NCBI GenBank assembly: GCA_036937835.1
Contig: CM072876.1
Span: 13,408,501-13,472,500 of the forward strand
Origin: Pampus argenteus
Lineage: Eukaryota; Chordata; Actinopteri; Scombriformes; Stromateidae
DNA length: 64,000 nucleotides
Direction of reading: 5' to 3'
Shown here: piece by piece, positions 50,089 through 61,900 of the stretch
Layout: each line of letters begins with the position of its first letter
Position numbering within the stretch: position 1 is the first letter of the stretch
Notes under the pieces: generated by a model
Told to the model about the DNA's origin: nothing
What the model saw: only the letters and a program-made list of their open reading frames with translations
Databases searched by the model: none
Translations under genes and position numbers: made by a program

Positions 50089-51113
50089 CTGAAGGACATA
50101 GGAGGGAAATGGAGGGGGGGAAATGAGAGGGGTTATTCATAATGGCGATGGGGAAAAAACAAAACAAAAAAAACAAGAAAGCTTCAGGACTGATGTAAAC
50201 TACATACAAGTATTATAATAAGTCTTGGGTCTGAAAAACATCTCAAAGCAATGGGGATCTTCATATTGATTTGACGAGAGAAACTAAAAGTTTTAGACCC
50301 TTGAGAAATAAATTTTGACCTTGGACAAAGCATTATGCGACGCCTAATGTGCCTACAAGGAAACACTGGATGAGACGAAGTAAGAAGTAGGAATAGTAAG
50401 TATATAGTAAGACTATAGTTAATATTCACACTAATGTAACTTCAAATAACCAATCAACTGGGAGAAAATTGAGGCATCACAGTCATGTTACCTTATCCGA
50501 ACATACTTTCTGAATAACTGTGGTAACTTGATGTAAGAAAAATACAATTTCTTTCTTTATAGATTCTATTAAACTATCACCTGCGGTTAAGCCAATCTCG
50601 GCCCACTGATTTCTGAGCCATTTCTCATTCCCCCACTGCCACTGTGACAGAATACAGAATAATTCTATCTGAGCACACTGAATCTATGGATCTGTAGACA
50701 CATAAAAAAATACCATGTGTACACAAAGGTATCGTATATAATATATGCGCATGATGAAAACATTTTTTACAAACCAAAAGGGTTGCATGTCTTTAACAAC
50801 ACAAACAAGGTGTAAAAAGATCAACTCTATGAGTTGCTAGAGATTCATTATCATACCTGCTAATTCATATGCTGCCTGCACTTAATTTAACAGGTCTCTC
50901 TGCCCTTTGTTTCTTCAAGCAATCTCCACAGAGGTACAAGCGCTGGTTCCCAGTTTTTTACGCTTGTAACCCTCAATAGTCAAGCAACACCTACTTGTGA
51001 ACGTTAATCATATCACAGCCCTTCAGATTTATCTTGCAAATCCAAAGGGTTCCAAAAACTTGTATAGTCACTCCTTCTCCTTCTCACTCAAACACAAATA
51101 CACAAAGACATAC
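50089..51113 (-). other. sipa1l1 intron (exons 9-10 of window)
   Basis: 1025 bases, no exon and no clear repeat apart from A-runs near 50160. Short open frames are AT-rich chance frames. Confidence 0.8.
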
Positions 51114-51610
51114 CTTGAGTGTGATCCAGCATCACTCAGACTGTAGGTGCTGCTGTCTCTAACAAGGAGATGAGTAGGTGGCGTTCGGCCCGTTCCGTCC
51201 AGACTCCTCTCTCCTGGGGGGCCTGGCGACTCTGCAGCAGCAGGCGACCTCTCCAGCATCCTGCGACCTCCCTCGGTGGGGCTGTGCCAGGGAGATGCTG
51301 ACCGCTCCCTGCCCTCTCGGGCCTCTCTGCCTCCGCTGGGAGTGAGCAAGGAGGTGGTGCTGCCATGATGAGAGTGGGGGTGGGCGTGGTGTGAGGCTCC
51401 ATAAGAGCTGGTATCAATACCACTGTCAGCCGAGGCACCCTGTAGATAACCTCCTCCTCCCAGGCCATTGGGCTCAGTTTCACCTTGGTCTCCACTGGAG
51501 CCCCCACCTGCCCCCATTTCGTACCATTTATCACTGTCGCTATGGCCCCCGCTGGAAGCTGTGCTTGATAGAGTGTTACTGCTGGAGTGACCAGAGTAGG
51601 GGCCGTCCGA
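51114..51610 (-). CDS. sipa1l1: sipa1l1 coding exon 9 of window: Ser/Gly/His-rich linker with DSGIDT degron motif
   Basis: A 497-base exon. The acceptor is CCACTTAAG|TCGG and the donor CACTCAAG|GTATG. It begins SDGPYSGHSSSNTLSSTASS, then DKWYEMG, a Gly-rich stretch, YLQGASADSGIDTSSYG, a His-rich stretch (HHAHPHSHHG) and a Ser/Pro/Glu tract, and ends STYSLSDAGSHSR. The DSGIDT motif (51410-51427) is the beta-TrCP phosphodegron described for mammalian SPAR, used when Plk2 marks the protein for removal at active synapses. The His-rich and Gly-rich inserts look like lineage-specific expansions. GC content is higher than in the surrounding introns. Confidence 0.93.
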
Positions 51611-51701
51611 CTTAAGTGGAAAAAAGAAAAAAAAGTGTTTTCAAAGTCCTGATGGAACTCAGTGATAGATGTAATTATGTAAGACTGGTGTAAAGCCTGA
51701 C

Positions 51702-51799
51702 CTGACTGCCCTTCTTCGGGGACAGGTGGATGACCTGTTCCTGCCTCTGGATGCGAGGACCTCCCGAGTAGCCCTGACCGGACTTGGAGACTGGCGCCT
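51702..51799 (-). CDS. sipa1l1: sipa1l1 coding exon 8 of window: linker
   Basis: A 98-base exon. The acceptor is ATTGCAG|AGGCGCC and the donor GGCAGTCAG|GTCAGG, ending in phase 0. It encodes APVSKSGQGYSGG, then RIQRQEQVIHLSPKKGSQ. The PVSK and VHLSPNK-like segments correspond to mammalian SIPA1L1. A longer open frame runs across this exon, the following 91-base intron and exon 9, but its residues do not match the family, so the shorter spliced reading is chosen. Confidence 0.9.
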
Positions 51800-53611
51800 C
51801 TGCAATAGATTAAGCAATACACAGAGCTGGGATTGGTGACAAACCCTAAGGTATAAACAGATGACTTGTTGATGATCCAACAAAGAAGTTATTCCCCGCT
51901 CTGCTCATTTATGTGTATTTTAATACTACAGCAGTCATGCTTCCACGAGGTTCATAACACTGACATTTGTTTTTATTTTGCCTCTGCTGCGTCCATGAAC
52001 AACAACCCAGATCACTTGTCATCAAAAAGCGACACATCAAACGGAAATTTGTCCCGACAGTCCCTGTTGGCTTTGTTTGTTTGGGGCAAGCTGTGCTGTG
52101 TGAAAGAATGTGTGTGTGCGTGTGAGCCTGTGTGTGTGTGTGTCCTGAAGCAAAACTCGAGGTATAAATGGGACTGTTGTGTAACTGTCTAGATGTTATG
52201 CAACAAGACATACAGAGTAGGCAGCTAATGACCACAGCACTATGAGAGAGAGAACTAAAGGAGGTATCATAACATCTGCTGGGGTGAATCTAGGAATGTA
52301 GAGGAACCCCCCCCCCCATATCTCACTTTGAATATTCATACTCTGCACAGTGCTTTCGGCACAGCAGCCCAGAGGGCTCTCTGCACTAATTAGAGACGGT
52401 TGCAAATGAGCACGCCTGCTTGTTTTAGTGACTGTGTATATATATATGCAGTGTAGTGACTAGTCCTGGTGTTGGATATTTTATGAGAAGTTTCCTAGCA
52501 TCTCAAATAGAGCAAGTGCTGTACCCAACATGCAATCTGCTTTATTTGTCATATTGTTCTTATACCGCTGCATAAATTATTTTAATACAAATCCCTATAG
52601 AGCCCCTAGAGTACATTATTGATTATGGTAAGGGCTGGAAAATCCTCTGCTGTCCTGTGTGTGAGTGTGACGGGTACGGAGACGTGAGTGAGTACGATGC
52701 CCTCTGCATGACTTGTGTTATTTCTGGATGAAGCACGGCCACATCATCATAGCTGAAGACTAACAGGTCAAGGGGTAAAAATGGGAGGAAGAGGGAAGGA
52801 CAGAACCCTAAACCACAGAGACTGCACAGTGGACTGTGAAGGGCTGGACATTTGGCTGACTTAGACTGAGCTGGCCGAGCCTGAATTGTTCCTCCCTAAC
52901 CAATAAAGACATAAGTGCTATAAACAACCACAAATGAGAGACTAGGACATTTCTCTGTGATTGTGGCAGACAGAAACAGGTTGAGGACATGACTGAAAGT
53001 AGGCTGGTCAACAATCAACCAAAGCAACATCCTGCTGGAAATCAGAGGAGCAGTAGAGGAGCATGTAGTTTCTGTGGCTTTCAGTGGCCAAGCTGGACGA
53101 AAAGAAGAAAACTCCCAAAAAACAGTTCATGGGAAAAAACTTGTAAATAAATGAAGGCCAATATACAAGTGAATAAAAAGATGAATGAAGCAAACATAAG
53201 CAGAAGCGAAAAATAAGGAAGAGACTGGAGGGTGGGGGTGAAGGAAAGCCACACAAAGAGAAGGATGACCACCTGTGTTGACAGGAAAGAAAGGAATTTC
53301 TCCCCCTCTCTTCCTCCATTATTAAAACTTATGGAGAAGAGAGAAAAAGCCATGTACTTTGATTGAGGTCACCGTTTGAACACCTCCCCATTTCCCCTTT
53401 TCAATTATTCTCTTTCCTTTTACTGTTTCTCATTGTCTCCCAACATCTTGTCTGCTTAAAGAGACATTAAGATTTTTTAGAGACATTTTCTCTCTGAAAG
53501 AAGAAGGCATTTTTTTTCTCCCTTCCTTGTTATTTAAGGAGAGTAAGAGTCAAGTCCCCTCATGTTCCTGCCCACTTATACAAACACACACAACCACAAA
53601 CTGATGTTTAC
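51800..53611 (-). other. sipa1l1 intron (exons 7-8 of window)
   Basis: 1812 bases holding imperfect TG (52108-52141), a C-run of 10 (near 52308) and a TA run (52437-52446). No exon is seen. Confidence 0.8.
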
Positions 53612-53793
53612 CTTTCTCTCTCATTAGGTTTAAATCAATATTTCTCCGCAAGTTATATTCACCTGTTGACCCTCGTTCAACTCCTCCCCCTTCTTCCATT
53701 CTTGACCAATTAGGAGTGGATTTTCCACTTGACCCGCCCTCTCCAACCACCTGTCTCTCCGCAGACATTGGAGAGTGGCGGTTGCTTGCAAAC
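53612..53793 (-). CDS. sipa1l1: sipa1l1 coding exon 7 of window: linker, with two usable donors
   Basis: The acceptor is TTCACCAG|GTTTGC. The long form (182 bases) ends AGAGAAAG|GTAAAC. A second donor, TCAACAG|GTGAAT, would end the exon at 53663 (131 bases). Both leave one base, so both join exon 8 in frame. The difference is 17 residues, GEYNLRRNIDLNLMREK. The exon encodes FASNRHSPMSAERQVVG, then GGSSGKSTPNWSRMEE, matching the GGSGKSTPSW region of mammalian SIPA1L1, which also has an isoform-specific insert at this point. Which donor is used cannot be told from sequence. Confidence 0.88.
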
Positions 53794-54001
53794 CTGGTGA
53801 ATGAACACGCAGGCAAGAACAAAACAAAACAAAGAGCATTATAACAGACAAAGACACACAAATACTATCACACAACTCTCCTACAATAATGCCAACTTTG
53901 GATATACTGCAAAAAAAAAAAAAAAGCTTTTCTGATCCACTACTTCATAATTTGCATTAAACCAGCCCAACCACAAACAAACAAATCTCTGTCTCTCTTA
54001 C

Positions 54002-54151
54002 TGCTCAGGCATGGACTTCTGTCTCCAGTGAGCAGAGCTCCCAGAGGCGTCACTGGAACAAGACAGGTTGCTGGGAGAGCTGCGATTGTGAGGGGAACGA
54101 CCCAACGCCAGGGAGGAGGCCAGGCTGTAGCTATCACTGCCTGGAGACATC
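54002..54151 (-). CDS. sipa1l1: sipa1l1 coding exon 6 of window: linker
   Basis: A 150-base exon. The acceptor is ATACCAG|GATG and the donor CCTGAGCA|GTAAGAG. It encodes MSPGSDSYSLASSLALGRSP, then NRSSPSNLSCSSDASGSSAH and WRQKSMPEQ. SPGSD, SSPSNLS-SSD and RQKSMPE are shared with mammalian SIPA1L1, which fixes the frame. A longer reading of another frame across the exon edge into intron is a shadow and is not used. Confidence 0.92.
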
Positions 54152-54594
54152 CTGGTATATGTACACAGACACGGACACACATATACACAAGAACTGTAAG
54201 AATTTCTGAGCAGATGGAAATGGAGGAACTAACAGGAACATGAAATAAACAAAGCAAAGTATTGTAGAAGCAAAATGTTCTACGTGGTTCCTTCAGAGGA
54301 AATTCCATTGATTGCTGCTTTGTTGTTGCCACAGTCTGGATGACAAAATGGACATGAATACTTGAGAAGTATTTAAAAGCTTCTGTTTACTGATCTAATA
54401 AGTACCCAATGGCTGCATTTTGTGCACTTGTCAACACACCAGGCTTGCAGAATCTACAATTATTTGTTTCTTTTATTGATAGAGGTGAAAATAGAAGCTG
54501 CAAATATTTATTATTTCACATAAAAAAAAAAACTCAGATACCAATGACTTCAATGATATATATATATATTCACGTTAAGACTAGGGGCTCTTAC
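54152..54594 (-). other. sipa1l1 intron (exons 5-6 of window)
   Basis: 443 bases with an A-run (near 54522) and a TA run (54556-54569); nothing else. Confidence 0.82.
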
Positions 54595-54882
54595 CTCTTG
54601 GTGTCAAGGGGTCGGCCATCACTGCTGACGCTACGTGGGATGACTGCGCCCCTCTCCAGCCTCTCAGCTGACAGAGTCTTCCCCACGGAGCTCCCCAGGC
54701 TAACGGCCCGGTTGGGCGTGTGGGGCTGTGGCGAGGCGGTCAGGGACTGCTGGGGGCTGCTGGATGTCCTCTGCCACTTGTTGTTGTTGCTGCGGAAGGG
54801 GAACTTGTATTCGAAGGAGCCACTATCACTACTGCTGCCCTTGTATTCAGACACAGGCATGCGATAGAGCTCAGAACAGCCC
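54595..54882 (-). CDS. sipa1l1: sipa1l1 coding exon 5 of window: post-PDZ linker
   Basis: A 288-base exon. The acceptor is CTCTGCAG|GGGC and the donor ACCAAGAG|GTAAG. It encodes about 96 residues with CSELYRMPVSEYKG, then FEYKFPFRSNNNKWQR, then a Ser/Pro-rich tract, and ends VIPRSVSSDGRPLDTKR. The YRMPV, FKFPFR-like and SSDGRPL segments are shared with mammalian SIPA1L1, while the Ser/Pro tract between them has diverged. The short motif RSVSSDG may be a phosphorylation or 14-3-3-type site, which is inference from the motif only. Confidence 0.93.
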
Positions 54883-55301
54883 CTGCAGAGGAGGAGGACA
54901 GAGATTTAGTTTGAGTCTACATCAGTGAGGGTTAACTCAGTTTTTCTTTCTCAGCAGGGATTAAAAATGTATCAAATAAGAATTGGGATTTTTGACATTT
55001 TATATATCCAGTGAATCAAATAAAAAGTACCTATTAACAGCAGTACTGTTTTATCTTAATATGCTAGAAGCACTAGCATTTTATTAGGCCTCTCAAAGTA
55101 ATGTGACTCCTGATAAGGGCCAATTATCTAATGATTTATGCAATCTGCTACCCTAATGACTGTAAATAATCCAGAACACACACCATTTAACTTCTGGTAT
55201 GAAAATAATGCAATGTTTTGTTGTCTCTCCAAAATAATAACCAAATTAATTAGTACAAAAGTGTTTTATAGCAAATTTAAAAAAACTCTCCTCCCACCTA
55301 C
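54883..55301 (-). other. sipa1l1 intron (exons 4-5 of window)
   Basis: 419 AT-rich bases; no feature seen. Confidence 0.82.
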
Positions 55302-55477
55302 CTGCGTGGAGTGGCATCATCATGTGGTGGGATGATAACAACACGCACTGTCACTGAGGTCCGCAGGAGGTCAATCATCTGCTCATGGGTCAGTGTTGCT
55401 ACAGCAACTTTGCAGATTTCTACCAATCGGCTTCCCTGCCGCAGTCCTGCTTGCCATGCGTATCCGTATGGCTCCAC
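55302..55477 (-). CDS. sipa1l1: sipa1l1 coding exon 4 of window: rest of PDZ domain
   Basis: A 176-base exon starting in phase 0 after ATTAG and ending with two spare bases at CGCAG|GTAGG. It encodes VEPYGYAWQAGLRQGSRLVE, then ICKVAVATLTHEQMIDLLR and TVRVVIIPPHDDATPR. These are the remaining strands and the second helix of the PDZ domain (THEQMIDLLR), closing at VVIIPP. It is one of the best conserved parts of the SIPA1L family, and nothing in it is truncated or shifted. Confidence 0.95.
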
Positions 55478-55940
55478 CTAATAGTAAAATCATTTTGTTT
55501 TACTATAAACGGCAGTGGTGAGATGCTCCATTCTCTGAAGGTTAAACACCACGTAACCTCTAATATCCAAGATAAGACGTGAAAGAGTCCCCTTATCTCA
55601 TACATTAGAGATAGATGTTTTTTCATTTCTTCATGTGTAGGATTGTCAATAATAGGCAGGATATATTCAGACATTTTACAACACTTCAGCTTCAATGGGA
55701 TAATGTCAAAACGTGCATACCCATTGCTGATTCTTAAGTGTAGGACTACTGATACTATCCATTTATAATGACGACAGCTATATATTAAGATATTTTTTTC
55801 TAAAACATGGGCGATCCATTTAATGAGGTGGAGTCACGATGATAAATATGAAATTAATATAAAATTCTGTCATTCTGATGGACAATTTTGAAAAGCAACA
55901 CACAGAAATAAGATTTTCTGAGTTATATACAGACAGATAC
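55478..55940 (-). other. sipa1l1 intron splitting the PDZ domain
   Basis: 463 bases, no repeat of note. It divides the PDZ coding sequence after GIVAE in phase 0. Confidence 0.82.
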
Positions 55941-56039
55941 CTCAGCCACGATGCCTTCGTAATTCACGTGGAAGCCGAGCTGCCCCAGGCCATTTCGACG
56001 AAGCGTCATCTCCGATGTCTCACAACCCTTAGTCAGGAA
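55941..56039 (-). CDS. sipa1l1: sipa1l1 coding exon 3 of window: start of PDZ domain
   Basis: A 99-base, phase-0 to phase-0 exon (33 codons). The acceptor is CATCCAG|TTC and the donor GCTGAG|GTATCT. It encodes FLTKGCETSEMTLRRN followed by GLGQLGFHVNYEGIVAE. The LGF is the carboxylate-binding loop of a PDZ domain, which binds C-terminal peptides of partner proteins. Because both edges are in phase 0, skipping this exon would keep the frame but destroy the PDZ ligand groove. In transcript sense the acceptor is preceded by an unusually long pyrimidine-rich stretch (plus-strand purine-rich 56045-56210). Confidence 0.94.
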
Positions 56040-57088
56040 CTGGATGTAGGGACAGCAGAGAGATGCAGAAAGAGAGAACAGAGGAGAAGTGACAGGAATG
56101 ATGGGATAGGAGATGATAAAAAAAGAGCAAATGAGTCAAGAATGGAGGAGAAGAAGTTATAAGAGGAGGAGATACAGAGAAAAAGTAAAGAAAGGTAGAA
56201 AAAAAAATATCATGGTGAACATATTTATCTTCCACATCCTTGTCCTTTGCACAAACACTAAACACTAGTTGTATATATAGAATCAAGTGTTGTTTAGAAA
56301 GACGTAATAGAATAGTCTCTATAATAAAAAAACAACTACTGAGATTATCTGAACTAAAAGAAGGTTTTCCTAAATAAAATTCAACAAATATTAAATGGCC
56401 TGCTACTTTAAAAGTTCTGCTTTTACTCAATAAGTCTGAAAAAAATGTCTGCATGGCCATAAATGAAGATGAATTAGTCACTAAAGGTGACACACACGCG
56501 CGCACACACAGACTTTTTCATTGTCGTGCTGTAGTAACTGATCCCTCTCCCTTGTGACACGCCTGGTGGCTCTAGTGTGCCGTGCATTTTTCCGTCTGAA
56601 CAGGCCCTTAACAAAACCTTTATAGAAGCCAAACTTCACAGGGAAGTGTGAATAAATCATGCTTCAGACTGGCACCTGATAGGAATTGTTATGATGCACT
56701 CTGATGTTTCTGAATGTGTGTGTGGGAGTGGAAGAAGAGTACAAGATAAAGGGGACGATACAAGAAAAAAATGAGAGAAAAGAGAGAGCAAACTAGAAGA
56801 AAGAGAAAGACAGAAACAGACATACAGAGACAGAGACGAGAACAACGGGTATAGCCCCAGGCCACTTCCCTTCCCCTCTCTGGCACAGAGGTAGTCCGAA
56901 TGATTGAAGATTAACGCCAGATGCATAAAATGCAACATGAAAGTGATACACTTCTGAGTACTGAGCCAAACAACCGTGTGTGTGTGTATGTGTGTGTGTC
57001 TTTGTGTGTTCAAATACGTTTGTATGCTTGTGTGCAAATCAAAGTTGGCGGACTCAGTCCAGGTTACATAAATACACGATAAAAATCA

Positions 57089-57122
<34 letters not shown>

Positions 57123-58340
57123 TGAAGGTATAGGGAGAGGTTGGGGAAATTAATGCTTTCTAAAGCACTGACGATTACATAAGAAAACACCTTTTTTTCT
57201 AACCAGTTTCCATGGAAACAGCTAAGGAAGAGCTACTGTGGCAGCACTTCACTGTATGTGTAGGTGTAAGAGACATTAGGAGTATGTTGTCCAGAGGTGT
57301 TTCTCACGCTTAATAATAAGCCAAGACCAGTAATGAGACAGCAGCTTTGGCATGTAGACAGACAGACAGAACACTGAATCGCAGGAGGGGCTGTGCGAGT
57401 GGGCCAGGTAAACAATCAATGGCAGCCAGCAGCAACCAGTCCACTGATCCGAGTTTCTACCTCTTTCTTCTACACAAGTGCATGTTTGTCACCTTCAGCC
57501 TTTTTTTGGTCTACAGTCCTCCAACGAACACATGGAGTCTGCTTTAATTATACAGAACCTGCAGTGATCAGTCAACTAGTGGATTAAATATTGCTAGTCT
57601 GCTGCACCAGAAACATCAGTCAGTTAAACTGATTATTAATGTTTGATTCATGTACAAAGCCGGTTAACTGTTGTGTTCAAGATGTGACGCAGCCACGGGG
57701 CTTAGACATATGTACGTAGACACAGCGTTGGACGATAAGAAATAAGTGTCTACAAGAGTCCGGATGTAAACCAGCAAGGTGATTTTAATCTAGAAAATAA
57801 AAATAAGATTGTATGTAGGCTTTGTCAGAAGAGCAACACTTAATCCCATTCAGCACAGGCCTGTATGTATCCTACACATTTCAGAGGTATTTAAATTACT
57901 ATTTGGAAAATGTGATTAACGTTTTAAAAAAACCTCTTAAATACATGCAATATTTTTTCGGACAATGTTTAACATTATTGATTAAACTGTGTTCAATTCT
58001 GACTTTTTTGAGTGTTTTCTTTCTTTTAGACAAGTCTAGATTTAAATTTCTGTTAGTCGCTAGGAACATCTCTATTGGAGACTGAAAATTATTTTTGTTG
58101 ATCCAAGCTATAGTACGTCAACAACAAATAAACTGAGCACCAACTGACCTGACTGGATTTTAAATGTGTAGTGGCCATGCCTTCAGCAAATTGGTATTAT
58201 TATGACAATATGGCAAATACTTACGAATTAAACTTAAAGTGAGGTCAGGTTTGTTAATTTAATCACACAAATGTGCAGAAAACACAATCATCAGTTTTAT
58301 CACGTGTAATGTACTAGTGTGCGTTCGTGTATCTTCTCAC
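56040..58340 (-). other. sipa1l1 intron (exons 2-3 of window)
   Basis: 2301 bases. It includes purine-rich stretches on the plus strand (56045-56210, 56725-56845), which are pyrimidine-rich in the transcript, TG repeats near 56976-57008 and (AC)n at 57090-57120. No exon is seen. Confidence 0.8.
57090..57120. repeat. (AC)n microsatellite
   Basis: An AC run of about 31 bases within a sipa1l1 intron. Confidence 0.93.
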
Positions 58341-58920
58341 CTCCAGACGTTTGACCACCTCTTTGAAATCCTCAGTGTTATTACTGATACTCCTCAGAGA
58401 GACACTTTCTCCACGCTCGTAGAAAATTCGTAAAGACGCAGGGCTGCTCAGTGTCCAGCCAATCACGTCCTTAGTGGCACAGTTGAACACCACGGCCTTT
58501 CCCTCTTGGTCCAACAGAATGAGAAAGTCATTGGAGATGGCCAGAAGCGCCTCTAGTTCCCCTCCGGTCCCGTGATCTTCAGCGTGGACCGGCCAGGTCA
58601 CTGCCCCCAAGCTGCGCAGTTCTGCTCCTCCATATGGTCGGCTCTTCTCTTTTTTCTTGTGGGCCAATGAGATAAAAGGGAACTTTCCAGAGGGGTCAAT
58701 GGGCGTGCTGGTGGTGTGCCGCTCAGCCAGGTCTCGCAGGTACTCCTGGCGTGTTCGGGTGGCCATGGCACGGAACTTGTGAGATTTGTGGGCAGCATTT
58801 TCTGCATTGATGACCTTGGCCAGCAGGAAGTCCCGGAACACAGAAGACTTGGGGAAGGTCACATCCTCTGGGATTGGAGGTCCAAATGAAGGCACGTCTT
58901 TGGACCGTGTGACTGCCACA
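58341..58920 (-). CDS. sipa1l1: sipa1l1 coding exon 2 of window: C-terminal part of RapGAP region
   Basis: This 580-base exon is the largest in the window. The acceptor is CCATGCAG|TG and the donor CTGGAG|GTGAG, ending in phase 0. It encodes 193 residues beginning VAVTRSKDVPSFGPPIP, then FRDFLLAKVINAENAAHKS and MATRTRQEYLRDLAE, which are SIPA1/SIPA1L signatures at the end of the RapGAP fold. The second half (TPIDPSGKFPFISLA, FNCATKDVIGWT, FYERGESVSL, EVVKRLE) is the conserved stretch between the RapGAP and PDZ domains. The wording TPIDPSGKFPFISLA separates it from SIPA1L2 and SIPA1L3 as I recall them. The exon is one unbroken frame. Confidence 0.96.
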
Positions 58921-61900
58921 CTGCATGGGGAGGAGCAAACAAGGAAGAGAAAATGAGGAAAGAATTTTTTATTTTTTTTAAACATGATTCCAGATTCAAC
59001 AGATTTAATGTTTAATATAGATCCTCATGCTTTGGTCACTCATGAATGGGAACATAAAAATAGAAAAATCCTTGACTGGTAAAAAGTGGTTAAGGCAGCA
59101 GACAAAGTTCCTCTCTCCACCTTTCTCCTCTGGTGCCGGTTCATTGTGTGGATGTTGGTGCTGCCTTTTTCTTGTAACATGAAGTTAATTTCCTAAATTT
59201 TGTCCTATACCTCCAAGTTTTAAATGCTCTCAACCACCCCTCTCCTTGTCTCCTTGTCTTCTTTTTCCTTTCATTAAGTCCCTGGAATTGCCATCTGAGG
59301 CTGTTTGCCTCGTCTGGTATGTCAGGAACTTCGCTGGGCAGCCATGGAGAGGAAGGAGAAGAGGATGCGGGGAGAGCGCTACAGTGAGAGAAAGGAAAAA
59401 TGTGGCTTTGTGGAAGACTGAAAAGATGGTATGAATGAATGGCTGCTTAAAGGAAGTATTTTTTTTATTGCATTTTTCTGTTGCAAGGGACAAGCAGACT
59501 TACAACCTGCCCTGTTAAATTTCTCAGCAAAGCACTCTGATATTGACCTTTCACACAATTTCTGTCTACAGATGGGTCACCTGCCCCTCGTCTCAATCTC
59601 AACCAAATTCTCTCAATCACAGATCCTCACTCAAGTGATAATTGCCAGCTGACAAGCGTAGCACTGGAAGTCGGCACCCTCCTCCCACACACTTCCCTGC
59701 TGACATGCATCAGCACACATGTTGACACCAGGATTAATCGCTTTGTCTAATAAGCAACTAAAGTCAATGTGTCTCCCACATATTTCTAAACATACCTCAG
59801 AGACAACCTGTCCTCACTGGAGATGTGTGGTGTTCAATTATACTAACCGTCAAATTGTTGACACCTCATTTCCCACCTTTCTTTGTTTGTGACGGACAGA
59901 AGTAAGAGGGGAAACATTTCTGTGGCTGAAGTTGTCTTGGAGAGTGAGCAGTTTTATATTATTGTGATTATTTTCTCGATTCATCAATTAGTTATTTGAT
60001 ATAAAATGTCAGAAAATGGTGAAAAAAAGGTGACATCCTCAAATGTCTTCTTTTGTCCTGACCTGAACAGTCCACAACCCAAAGATATTCAGTTTACTAT
60101 CACAGAAGACTAAAGAAACAAGAAAATGTTCACATTTAATGTTAATGTCACTGCAGTTACTGATGACAATGATTCAAAGAGTAGTATAAAAATAGCATCT
60201 TACTGTCAGTTCATTGTTGATCTGATACATTTTAGCAAGTAAACAAGACAACGCATTAAAAAATGCCTTGTTTACTGTGCTGGATTCCTGCCACATTCAG
60301 TGGCTGAAAATCATACACCCCTGGATCTCTGATGACTTTAAAATCAAGCAATAAGCGCACCGGATAGATTGTTGATTATGTTCGTGTGAATGTATACACC
60401 TTGGACAGTCAACATCAGGTGATCATCACCGTTTCTTCCTTGACACACACACACTTCTACAGTGTTTCTCAATTGAGATAAATTGATATAATCCGATATT
60501 TACTTTACATGAACGCCTTAATCTGAAGTTTATACATCAAACTATATTTGTGTATAAAAAATGTATGTATACAAAATATCTAAGTATTAACATGTCCTAC
60601 TTTTCAGCATCTTTGCACTATTCAAACTACTAATACAACTAATAAGGAAATATATTGTAGAGGCTAATGATAATTTGATAATCAGACGTAAACAGGTGTC
60701 GTCAGTAAATGTGTTGCAAATTGCATGTTTTGGGAATTTCAGTTTCACCTGTATTTCCATTGGTCCAGCTGAATTGTATGGGAGAGCAGCTCTCCATGAA
60801 AACTGGAAGTACTTAAACATTACATCAAGTATTAAATTAATAAATGACACGATTCTATTGGCCTAGATTGAAAATGACCCAGAACTGCCCCTTTAACTAG
60901 CTTTCAACTTGCAGCAATTGTGTTACAATTGTTACTTGCATATAATCACTCTCTGACAGCCCATACCCAAAGTAAGTGACAGAATCACAAGGCAATTATG
61001 GCCTTTATTTCTACAGATGACAAATGAATCATGCGGGATATTTCAGAGACGAGCAGCTAAAGTGGTTATAGGCAGGCTGAACAAATGATTAAAATAAAAT
61101 GTGACCTTTTATTCTTATTCTTCCCCATCACTACAAACACCACTGGAGCTCTAAAAGCACTTGTACTGATCTCAAACACCTGTGAGTCAGTCAAACCAAG
61201 GACCTGTGACTCATACAGAACAGGGGAGAAGTGATGGGGAGGGAAAGAGATGCATAAAAGCCAGAGTGAGGACAACAAGACAAGATAAGCACGAAAAATG
61301 GGTGAATGAAGAAAACAAAGAGTTGAGAGAGGGACAGGAGAATACAGTGCAGAAGGGACTGCTAGGCTGTGTGGCTGCTGTGTGATCCTCGTGGCAGGAG
61401 GTTTGGCAGTAGAAATTAAAGAGCACATTCCTGTGGTTTCAGTGATTTGTGGTCTTATAAATATCCAGTGTGTGGGCAGCTCCGCTCTTCCAGTATCTAC
61501 GACCTGCTGCCCACTGAGCCAGAGCAAGAAAAAGAACATGTCAATACCTATTGGAGTGGGTGGCTCAGAGGTGTGTGTGTGTGTGTGTGTGTTAGTGCAT
61601 GTGAGGAAGGCTTTTGTCTCCTTGTCACATCTAGTCCTCAAAGCAGAAATGTTATACAGTGTTTGCAGGTAGGTTAGGGTTAGAGTGTTTTGGGGGGGTT
61701 TTTGTGCAAAAATGTGTTCTTGATGTTGATAGCTGAAGTAAAAGATCAGGGAATTAATATACAACAAAGTATATATTAGTTAGCTAGATGCAGAATAGAC
61801 ATTTGAGTGGTAAAAAATAGACTGAGGTTAGAAACTCTGAAGCTAATATCGCCAACATTTGAAAGTGATGAACCACTTCAGTCCTTTAGCGGTAGTGTTT

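Noticed and set aside
51136..51822. 228-residue minus-strand frame spanning two sipa1l1 exons and the intron between
   Set aside because: Its residues do not match the SIPA1L family, whereas the spliced frame does on both exons with consistent phase.
53630..53875. Alternative minus frame over sipa1l1 exon 7
   Set aside because: Wrong phase relative to both neighbouring exons and no family match; the frame reading GGSSGKSTPNW is the conserved one.
61066..61767. 233-residue minus-strand frame inside a sipa1l1 intron
   Set aside because: Includes a translated CA repeat, lies in an intron whose flanking exons join in phase without it, and shows no family match.
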